From contig JBANDB010000001.1 of NCBI GenBank assembly GCA_037576215.1, positions 1,364,001 through 1,428,000 on the forward strand: 64,000 nt of DNA. The letters run 5' to 3'. Origin of the DNA: Armillaria gallica (lineage: Eukaryota > Basidiomycota > Agaricomycetes > Agaricales > Physalacriaceae). The notes under the pieces were generated by a model, which had not been told where the DNA came from, made no database searches, and saw nothing but the letters and a program-made list of their open reading frames with translations. Positions 54,194 to 64,000 of this stretch are shown one piece after another; position 1 is the first letter of the stretch, and every line of letters starts with the position of its first letter. A program made the translations under genes and the position numbers.

Positions 54194-55399
54194 ATCTTGG
54201 AAATACCTAGCCATTCTATGACGAAATCTTACGTTCCAGGAAGATCATGCTGATGGACTAGACGCTTGAAGGGAGGGTTTCCAAGGTCGCGGCGATCACA
54301 GCGACATTCCAACAAGCCAGACACAGAGCCCGCAGCAACATTTCACCCTGATGGCAAACCGCACTATTCGCGGGGCGCGTACCTAACTATGTAACTGGCT
54401 GGTAGGTGGTATACACCGAATCCGAGGGGTTTGATAGGCCTCGAATGCCTCTGGCGTGGAACTGAAACTAGCTGTAATATCGAGAGTACTTGCAGTGACA
54501 TATAATCATAGTCCTGGCTCTGTAGAAGGCAAGTAGAAACAGGTAAGTAGGTAGGTAGGAACAGAAACGAGCAAATAAGCGGAGCTCAAATGGTTCTTTT
54601 TCTCACGTCAATTCATTGCTACCTAAATTTAAAACAGAGACACGCCGGTATATTCTTTCAGGCTGTCACAATGCATGTGTACGATTTGAACCTTACCAGT
54701 GGTAGTGAGAAGGGTAGCACGACAACGCCCGCGTCCTTTGGCATTGAGAGAAGCTTCGACTTCGATGAACCAAGGCTGGCATGACTCGGATCTTGCGACG
54801 ATATTGTTCCCCTGGTGCTTGTTCGTATCCGTCTGTCATTCTTGACCCTGTTCCAAGGTATTCTTCTAGCTCCTCATCCTCACGCTTGCTCAGGGTTTGT
54901 CTATGAGTTCCGTCTCGTTTGTGAAATGTGAATGCGCAGACTTCGCGGTGGCTCCCTGGTTGCCCTGGTTGCTGGCGATAAATCTGAGTCCGAGTCGGAA
55001 AACTGCAAGAGCCTTGTATGGTAAGGAATTCCATTACTGCGCGTGGTTCTTCCCGCTATATTGCGTAGATGTGCACTAGGATGCGTGCCTTTCTAGATTG
55101 CTCCATTATCGACAACCCTTTTCGACACGAGGCATTACCGTCGTCGGAATACTCCATTGTACGTCTACGGCTACTTTTTGTACGTCCCAAATATGCATGA
55201 TCTCTGATACGAAATCATACTTGACATCGCGAAAAAAAACACATACGTAAGAAGGGATAAAGCCTGACAGGTCTCCATCTTCAGGAAAGTCTATAAATGC
55301 ATGAATTTGATGGGTATATACAATCTAATGGTCAAGTAAATATGCACTGTTCCGGTATGCGAATGTCATTAAATTATTTCGTAAAGAGAATCTTTGAGA
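54194..55399. other. Intergenic, no supported gene
   Basis: Overlapping open frames on both strands at 54590-55034 carry no motif. A GTAGGTAGGTAGG run lies near 54550. Nothing else seen before the separase stop. Confidence 0.45.
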
Positions 55400-58300
55400 T
55401 CAGAGATAGAAAGGTATACCATACACCACTGGCGCTGCTCCAGTGAGATACTTCAGCTTGCACACATCTCTTGACTGGGCAACAGCCGCAACAAGAGATG
55501 TCCTCTCGGGGTCCATCATCGACTCGACCGTCCAGTCCTGTACATGGTCTCTAGTGAGACGCAACTTATCAAAGACTGACTGCGAGAATTTATCGATGTC
55601 TCTGTCAGTCACATCCCACAGGTTAGCAACCAACGTCGGACTAAGAATGTTGTTAGTAGTCTCGATAAAGTTCTGTAGGGAAATGATTCGCTTACCACCC
55701 AGCAATCATATAATTATAAGGGGCCCCAACGCGATCAAAGTTGCCCATCTCCCGCAAAAAGCCCGAGGAACACCCCCAGAGCATGACAGCGGCACACCGA
55801 GGGAGATGACGGATCCTATGTGAGCGAACATATTGCTCTCCACCACCGTGACCGAAATACCTGAAACGAGAACATCAGCGCCCACACTCGAAACGCAGCA
55901 AAGATTATGCTTACACAACAAGGTCCCTGTCTTGCAATGCATTCAGGAACTGCTGCTCGCTGGGTGGTCGTCCAATGATTCCCTGCCAACCTGCGGATTC
56001 CATGTCCTCTGCCCACTCATTAAACCTCCCTTCCGTGCGGTTGAGATCGCCACTTGGATTAAGCAAATAGTAGCCTTTTCGAGGATCCACAAATGCCCTG
56101 TCTACATCTGACTCAACACTCGATCCGCATCGCGCCTTCCGTTGCCAACGTGAGAATTCGACTCTGTCCAAAAGGAACTCGACGCTCGGAACGCGACTGA
56201 TACTTCGGCCTCGGAAGATAGGAATATTTTCCCAAGGCAAGCCTTGGATGTCCTTGTCCAAGACTAGGAAGATGTGTTCGTCCTGTGGCGGGACGTTACG
56301 CGCCTTTTTACTCCTCCGGTGGGCGTGTTCCTCCAGTGCTGAGCGCAAGTCGACGACCACTTGTGTCACGTCAATCTCAGCGATGGCCACAGAAACACCG
56401 TGAAACTGGTACAGATCGAGCATGAAGTAAACGAGATCTTCTAGCTCCTCGTCCTGGCATTGAGGAGACAAAGTAGAAAAACATTCCATGAGTGTATCAT
56501 CGAGAGTTACCCGATTAGGCGTTTGGTAATCGGAAGCGATCTTCCGGTGCCCTATTGCCTTTTGCTTGGTTTTCTTGTCTTGGAGGTGCAGTCCACGCTG
56601 GAAGGCTTTATCGAACAAGGTGCGCAAATGCGTAATCTCCTCAGTGGAAAGTCGTGGACGCGGGCTGAGAATGGTCTGGCAATGTCGGTCAGTACCGAAA
56701 CGTGAGATGTCGTAATATATGTACCTTAAAAGCCCCCAACCAGCAGAACTCGATGTTCTGCAACAGTTCTCGTAACCTGGAGTCCAGCGAAGCACGTTCT
56801 TTCCACCATTTGGATTTCGCATCGTCATCGTTGGGCTTAATATTCACAGCTGCTTTCGTCGTCTGGTTGCTTGATCGTATTATGTCCTGGAATTCGGTAA
56901 TTGCATCCTCAAACGTCAGATGCTCCCCGCTCCCTTCACCATCTCGTCGGCCCTTGAGTGGAACACAGAAGACCAAGTCCCTGTCGCGAAGGTCTCCTCC
57001 ATACTGTCGAGTGACGAACAGGGTGCCTTTGTCCTCGGTGACGCACATATGCACGACCGACCAGGTGGATGGAAGCGACGCCATTTGGCATGTTGATGAG
57101 GTCGGGATATCAACGGAGCGAGACCGATAGCGTTGTTGCACATGATTCCAGTATTCCTTGAGTGATGACTCCGCCTCGTCTGTTTCATCCTCGGACGCAT
57201 CACTAGTGAAAGGCCGCCGAAGAACGGGCCTGTTACTGATCTGGGGAGTTCTCGATGCAGACACGAGCGGCCACCGACAATCATCCAAGGAAACTGCAGC
57301 AGAAAACTTGTGAAGGATGGCTTCATACATCTCACGTCGAAGCGTTATAGCAGAGGAAGCGTCTGAAGCGAGGATAAGTAAACCAAAGACTTGATATACG
57401 GGAGAAATATACCTAGAAGATTTGCGACCAGAAGAGGCCCATCCGTTCCTGACTTCCCTAAGGATGTCTGGAAGGCCCTAATGAGAGCCAACTTGATAGC
57501 AGCTTCGCGGACATGCGACACATCGCCATTATGCGCCGTGAGCTTCAAATTATCACCAAACAATCGAGCTGCTGCTTCAAGACTTCGCGAGATCTCCAGC
57601 GATGTCCCTGACAACGTAGGCATGTCTGCACCCATAGTTCCTAACGGCAAGGCTATGGCTATGACAATTCTTCAGTGTACCGACCAGGAAGAAATACTAG
57701 AACGCCTACTGGATTCTGTGAGAGAACTCAAGAACATATCAGCGCGGAAATGTTTGTAAACTCCATAAAGGGCCAATTTCGCAATCAAACTGTTTTCTTC
57801 AGCCTAGGAAACAATCAGACTAATGTATGAAGCGAAACGGTTAAAAGCAATACCTTGGTTTGGGAGTTATAGGACAAACACATGAACTTCTCCAATAGTT
57901 CCGTAGATTGTTCTCCATTGTCGTCACGAAGGTGCCAGACTAGCAAAGGAGTAAGACAAAGCGAAGAAACTAAAAATGGGGCACGCACTTCGGTTCCGTA
58001 GCAGTTTCGTAAGCAATCCAGGCACCATCAACTCTGCACCTGTAGATCTTCGAGGTCTGCATTTTCCGTGAGCCAACATCCTGAAAATATGCAAGGGAGC
58101 ATACCCGAAAGCCAGGCCGTCAAAAAGCCCAAAAGTTTGGTCGAGTTGCTCTAAAATCTCCGCTGCCACTTGATAGTCGACATCGGCATTGTCTTCACTG
58201 AATTGCCCACGAAGCCGGTGGACGTCCGCTAAATCAACGCCGGAATCATCACACATCAGTTGAAGAGCGGTCGCCAAGCTCTCTTGCCCTTCTTCGAGTT

Positions 58301-61300
58301 TTTCCTGATGCAACTGCAATTCTGCCTTTCGAATCAAAGCTCGCGCCATCATCGCAGGAGCATTCAATGATTGGGCGAGATCCTCCGCCTGCTGCGCGAA
58401 GAATTCTGCCTCACGAGCCGAACCTTGCATTGCATACCCATCACAAAGGGCAAACAGTGTCAAAATGAGACCCTCCGATATACGCCAGCCCAACTCATTC
58501 ATAGCCTCCCGGCGTGAGAACTCCTTCTTTCCTGGATTGGACAACGTCTCCTCAGACGTCTGTGACGCAACAGGGTCTGTGAAAGGGTCTGTTTCGTCGT
58601 GGGGCTTCGGTTTTGAAGATGGAGGTTGAAGACGTGAGAGTGCGTCGAAGGCGCGATTCCACTGCCTCAAGGATTGAAGAAGACCATCAAGATAGGTCGC
58701 GGTGTCGTCCTGCAGTATGATTAGAGAGTTGAAGCACCTGACAATCATTTGAAACTTACTTTGCAGGATTGGATAAGTGAATGCATATGGAAAGCCATAG
58801 CAGTCTTTTCGATACGAATGATGCGCCTTTGAACACGTTGCAAGGGAGGTAGCGTCTTGTCCTCTTTCAGATTCTCCGATAAGTCGAGAGCGGCTTGGTA
58901 CAGATCGGAACTACGAACGAATGTAGTGAGAGACAGTCAACTGATAACACCAGGACCTACCTCTGTGCTATATCGTCGAGCATTGCTCTAGATTCTGCAA
59001 AGCGGAGGAAAAATGTGATCGCCACATCGAAAGAAACCTGTCCGGCGTTCACAGTGGACGACAGTTGATTGAAGATCTTGTTTGCCCTCTTCATTTTCCC
59101 AAGGCTTACATAGTCGTGAGCTAGCTGTGCCGAAGCCCACACATAACCTGAATAGTGTCAGCCTGAGTATGTAAACCATCGAATGTCTTACGATCGCATG
59201 AGGAACCCATAGAACATTGAGAAATTCGCCGCATGACATCCAAGGCATTGACTCTGGGTATCAAGAGAGATAGCACACCAAGAATGTGAACCAATGATTC
59301 TGAAAGGAAGTCAAGAATCCGGACAATAGGAGATAGCATGACGAGGACTTACGAAGAGCATCCAAAAGTTTCTCCGCGTCTTCAAATACAACATTAGTAG
59401 TGGAGGACTGATCAGCTGTCTCAGGAGGTGTCGCCGTGTTGAGTGGTACATCTTCCAGCGCTGCATAGACATAAGAGTTAAAAATGTGGTTCATCAGGTT
59501 GATAGTGACTGACCCTTGCGCTGACGAGGCTTAGGCGTGGTGGGAGTCTTTGCCGGTGTTTTCTTAGCCGCCGTTCGTCTCGTACTAGACGCCACTTTCG
59601 TGACTTTCCTGGCGGAGGGCTGCTTAGGTGTTGATTTCCGGGACACCTTGGCGTCAGCTCCCGATTGCAAATGAGACCGCAAAATTTCGCAGGCAGCGTT
59701 AGAACCTTCAATGATCAAGGCCATCTGTTGCGGATCGGCACGACGATGTGCATGCATAGCTTGCCAAATATGAGCCATGGCGCGATACTGGGAAGAATAC
59801 ATCGCAAGCCCGATATCCTTCGCTGGGTGCTGTGTGAAATTTCATCAACATATGACAAATACTTAAATGAGATCGCCTTACCTCACTCACAAGAGCCAAG
59901 ATGTCAACAACAATGGTGTCAGGCGTACCAATTTGACTGATGATATCTAGCCCGCAATGATATGCGAATATTAAAGACTTGATGAAGACCCTGGCACGCC
60001 GTAAAGGCATGCCAGCACAAGCATATACTTCTGTTGCATCCTTTAACAACCCCGCCGCTGCCGCCTGGACGGATTTCTTGGTAAGGTGGGGTTCCAAACA
60101 TTCCAGTTGTCGCTCTAGGAGTGCGCCAACAACACTTGGATTGTCGAGCCCGGCAAATCGTAGGGATACATCTGGATGACACAACATCAAATCGCATACG
60201 CCTTGGTAAGTAACCTTGTCCACAATGCTGCACAATTCCTTGACGGCAGGTGAACAGGCGAAGAGTGCACTAAGGCTGGCAGTGCCAGAACACTGCACGA
60301 AGTCTGACGCTGGGTAGGGGAATGTCCTTATGCATTGCACAAATGCTTCATGGGCAGGCTACATCCAAATGAGATAGTGAAAGCACGATGAGTCATAGCG
60401 GCCAACCTTTCTATCGCCGATTTTTGCGTAGCAAAGACCCAGCAGCTGCCAGCGTCGGTACAACTGGTTGTTCAGTTGGCTCCATCCACCTTCTCTGTCG
60501 TCTCCTTCAGATTCAGGGCGTGATCGGAGACTCAAAGCCTTCGAACCAAGCTCGCAACCATCCTGAAAAAAGCTGATGGCAGAAGCATGCCGTTCGGACT
60601 GATACAAGGTTCCACCAGCGTTATGGAAAGCCCCAGATATGCAGCGCACAAAGTTTGCTTCGTCAAAGCCAGTGAGACCGTCTTTACCCAGATCGACTAG
60701 TGTTGCCGCCCGCGCCAGATGGCTGTGCGCAGGGACATAGGTTCTGATGTTTGAGACGTCCAATCGCGACCGCGACAGTACAAAAAGCGTATCAAGCGCC
60801 TGCGTCAAGGAGTTTTTCGACGGTTTCTGGCGAATTGTCAGCCAGAATACAAATGACCAGGGCTTAGCACTCACCACCCTAATGACCTGCTCCAGAACAC
60901 CGACAATCAGCTCTAGAAGAGAACATATATCAGAAACATCTTTGAATCGAGCGTCGGAACTGCTAGGCGTGGCTTCGATGATCTTGACAGCAGCCCTTCG
61001 TAATCTTTCCAATGCACGGTCACCTTTACCCTCCAACCACGAGATATCTGCGTCTTGGCGCAAATTTTTGACTGTCTCGTCTAGTAGTGTCATAGTGCTA
61101 TCCAGGGCATCGCGCAAAGAACCTTTTATACATTAACCAAAGTCTTCGGACTGGTATAATATGCATAGCATACCTTGGTCTGGCTTGTCTAATGAGGTTG
61201 TGGCACGCGTAAGGTTGGCACAAAAGTGTACTCTATCCATCTTGGGTGGGGGCGACGTTGGTTCATTTTCTCCAGGATTGTACATTTTCGTATCGCCCTG

Positions 61301-62593
61301 GGATTGAGCTACCTCCTTCCGCGGCGATGCGCGATAGATGAGACCGACGATTTTATCCAACACGGAAACATTCCCGTTCTATGCCGAAGATTCTTGAGTC
61401 AATGAAGGGTGCATGAATAAAGATTTTCTTACTCGATTCGCGAGTTCTATCCAGTATTCGCAAAATGCCACAAAACCCTTCCCTTTGAGAAACTCTGCAC
61501 TGTCCTGCTTTGTCTCTGCAATCGAGACTAGGTGCGAAAACGCCAGAACCAAGGTATTCGCTGCCTGTTGTTGTACATCCGACGAAGAAGGCTGCTCCGA
61601 AAGCAAAGATTTCATGTAAACAGCGGCATACTTCGTGGGTTGCTCCCAGAAGACATCTGGACTTCCAACAGTACCGGCGCTCGTATATGCCAAACAACAC
61701 AGGCCGTGCATCCGGATGAAGAATGCAGAAGACGTGTTGGATTGCATGAGTTCGGCCGGAATAGACTTGGTGAGTACAGAATAGATCCGGGTGAGGATGA
61801 AGTCCATGTGCTTAGCCGGAAGACGTTGAAAGAATGGCATCCAGGATATCAGGGTGAATTCTTTTCGTAGCGTATCTTCCAGATGCGTTAGAAAGTCAGT
61901 AGGTAACTTGCTTGGTCGTAAGGTCGATTTCGGTGGCGGAAAATACGTCGACGTGATAACCACCAACGCATACATAAAATAATTAGATATTAGGGTCAAA
62001 AGAGCGGGTTCGATAGAGTTGGGTATCGCAGGAATCGGCACGGTGATCAGGTGAAGCCTGTCAGAAGTGCTTGACTTTGATGGAATCGTCACAGAGAGAA
62101 GCCTGCATAAACTGGAGTGCATTTCAGGCAGGGACAACAGTGCAGCATCATACTACGAATATGTCAGTGACTGGGTATAACCGTGAGCTGAGTGGCGTAC
62201 CATATCCAGTGCCACCAACTTTCCCAGAACGTTCATTGCAGCCCGCTCAACATCTATATCTCCCGGACATAGCTCTCGCAGAGATGCTATATGAGTAGCA
62301 GCTGACGTAGCCGCCGATTTTGCCTCTGTGAACTTTCTAGGCGAATCACCAGTCGACCTTTTCCAACCTGAAGCAACTACCGATGCCAGCGACTGAGAGG
62401 CGGAATTTACAGCGCGCATGGCGACGACCCTCTGCCTTTCCGCACTAAGGACAGGTGTCTGAGCTTTCTCCTTCCCTTTTGCGTTGGTGATGCTGAGGCC
62501 AGAAGCCAATTGATCTGCAAGGCGGTCTACTGCAGACGTCTTCGATGCGCCATTACCAATTCGAGTTCGACGAGATGTGGACGCGACAGGCAT
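55400..62593 (-). CDS. ESP1: Separase (separin), cohesin-cleaving protease
   Basis: The gene covers about 7.2 kb with many short introns and starts PVASTSRRTRIGNG at 62593. The long N-terminal part is helical (repeat-like) with basic, disordered stretches (KVTKVASSTRRTAAKKTPAK at about 59600). The C-terminal caspase-like domain holds LVLDKDIQGLPWENIPIFRG, KGYYLLNPSGDLNRTEGRF, the catalytic His in YFGHGGGEQY (55836-55856) and the catalytic Cys in MLWGCSSGFL (about 55755-55785), then NLWDVTDRDIDKF. Separase cuts the cohesin subunit Scc1/Rad21 at anaphase onset and is held by securin. The length fits fungal separases, and both catalytic residues are present. Exon borders in the N-terminal half are approximate. 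Confidence 0.92.
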
Positions 62594-64000
62594 GAGGAGA
62601 AAATTGGATGAGAAGAAAGTCGGAATTCCGAAAAGGTGACGAGGTCAAGGTTCGAGGGATCACGTGGGCGACGCGTTATTTGTTCCTGTCGTTCGATAAA
62701 TGCCGGGATGCCGATTCAGAGCGGCTGTTCCGGGCCGTTTGTTCCCCCTTTCTACCTTGACCCTTATCGTATCCCCATCCCCAACAAAGCTTCTTCCGAC
62801 TCGGGGATTGCGTCTTTTTTTCATCATAGCCTAGGCAACCTATTCCACCTGATAATTTCTCTAGTTCTTGACGCTTACGTCTGCATCTGTATTTTTCACA
62901 TGTCTTGTACTTATCAAAAAAAACTTCCCCACGATCCCCATCGCTGTGTGGATTGTACCGTCTTTCATGTTGGATTTCCCCATCCTGGTGCTTGGACTCT
63001 CAGGCTCACCGATCTCCGCAGCTATTGCTCTGCAGGTACTTCATCGCAACAGATCAATCGTTCGCTGCCAGTTACTGTTCTCAGGCTTCCTTCTCGAGCC
63101 TCGTACATTCTATATTCCGTACAGTGTATCAGTCCATCTCCATATGCACTGAACTCGGCCTCGTCGACTGGGCTCTTCTCAACTTAATTATCACATGCTA
63201 CAGTACTTCCTCCTTGGCGTTATTGTTGTGTTGTAGTAATGAGGTGCTTACTGCACTGCTTCCCTGTTTACTTAGGGGAATAAATTATGGCCCACTCTGA
63301 CGGACCTCATACTCCGGCTATCTGACTTTGGGGTAATATTTCGCGGTATACGACTTCGCTAACGCCCTCCAGGATATCGTACGCGACCTGACGAGTTGTA
63401 TACTTCGATGGTATGTCACACGAACACCTGGATGACGCGATGAATTCCAGCACATTGTTTTCGGAAACATTAAGAAGCATGCTAGACATGCTAGACAACT
63501 GGGAATATGGTCGACGAGGTTCGAAGAATGGATCATAAATTCCCACTTCAGTACGTCACCAGACCAATGGACAACGATCTTTGCTATGCACTCTCCGAAG
63601 TTCTGTGGGAATCTCAAAATTAATAATGACAGGCTCGATCTCACAAGTTCAAGCCGTCGCCGCGATCATTATCCGCACTTTTTTATCTGAAGGTCGTCTA
63701 ATCTTCCTCTCCCTGTACGACTTCAGTTCTCTGAGGAAATGCAGCCAGTACCCACAGTGCGTACTGGCAGCTTTTTGTCGCACATCGCTTTGTCTGAAAT
63801 ATATTTAGACATCTTCGCAGGTAGTAACGGTAAGATACGATCACGGCGGTTCTGTCGCCTCCCGGGGTGTGTCCTTCGGTGGGAAAGGACCGTCTTTGGG
63901 TAAGTCATAGCAACATTGCTTGAGAATGCGATGAATGTGGTCGCGTAGATATTTACGTTGTCATAAATGGGAAAGGAAACAATCCGGACCACATTCCCAC
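62594..64000. other. Upstream of separase; no further gene supported
   Basis: Plus frames at 62636-63300 are pyrimidine-rich with hydrophobic but unstructured translations. Minus frames at 63307-63644 and 63723-63992 could be exons of a gene that runs off the window, but no motif is visible. Confidence 0.4.

Noticed and set aside
54693..55034. Overlapping frames on both strands beside the separase stop
   Set aside because: Neither has a motif, signal peptide or splice chain; I cannot tell them from chance.
62868..63300. Hydrophobic plus-strand frames upstream of separase
   Set aside because: Hydrophobicity follows from T- and C-rich sequence; two overlapping frames look equally protein-like, so neither is supported.

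Overview
This window is fungal nuclear DNA, most likely from an agaricomycete basidiomycete. The evidence is many genes split by introns of about 45-60 bases, 7-TM proteins of the DUF6533 and DUF6534 types, F-box proteins with the coiled leader usual in mushrooms, HET-domain genes, a chromodomain-bearing Ty3/gypsy element and a non-autonomous hAT element. No rRNA, tRNA or CRISPR array was seen.

The left two thirds (about 1-41 kb) is fast-evolving accessory territory. In order it holds: a five-exon DUF6533-type membrane protein (1.65-2.9 kb); a decayed copy of the spliceosomal helicase gene BRR2 (3.6-4.9 kb); a HET gene (7.06 kb) whose last 21 codons were cut off by a 9,032-bp Ty3/gypsy element (8735-17766, 570-bp LTRs, 5-bp target duplication CCAAT); more BRR2 wreckage (17.9-22.8 kb) with a 1,050-bp hAT-type element inside it; two copies of an unknown gene family (23.0 and 40.2 kb, both carrying frame lesions); two paralogous F-box genes (24.3 and 30.0 kb); more BRR2 fragments (25.9-27.5 kb); a secreted GH43-like enzyme; a second HET gene (32.3 kb); a small secreted protein broken by a 7-bp duplication (35.2 kb); a secreted protein with two galactose-binding-like domains (37.4 kb); and a small proline-rich membrane protein (39.1 kb).

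The right third (41-62.6 kb) is calmer and mostly on the minus strand: a full PDR-type ABC transporter, a MYND zinc-finger protein, an NmrA/epimerase-like NAD(P) protein, a DUF6534 membrane protein and the long separase gene (ESP1/Cut1 type) with its His/Cys catalytic pair. A 100-aa unknown gene and an F-box-like remnant lie on the plus strand between them.

The most interesting material is (1) the retroelement, which appears to self-prime reverse transcription (a 15-nt sequence next to the LTR exactly complements the predicted 5' end of its own RNA), carries an extra ATG-started ORF with a membrane segment ahead of Gag, and shows decay at CpG sites only in its LTRs; and (2) a set of at least five BRR2-derived fragments, all on the minus strand and still holding a 55-nt intron at the same place, so they arose by DNA duplication and not by reverse transcription.
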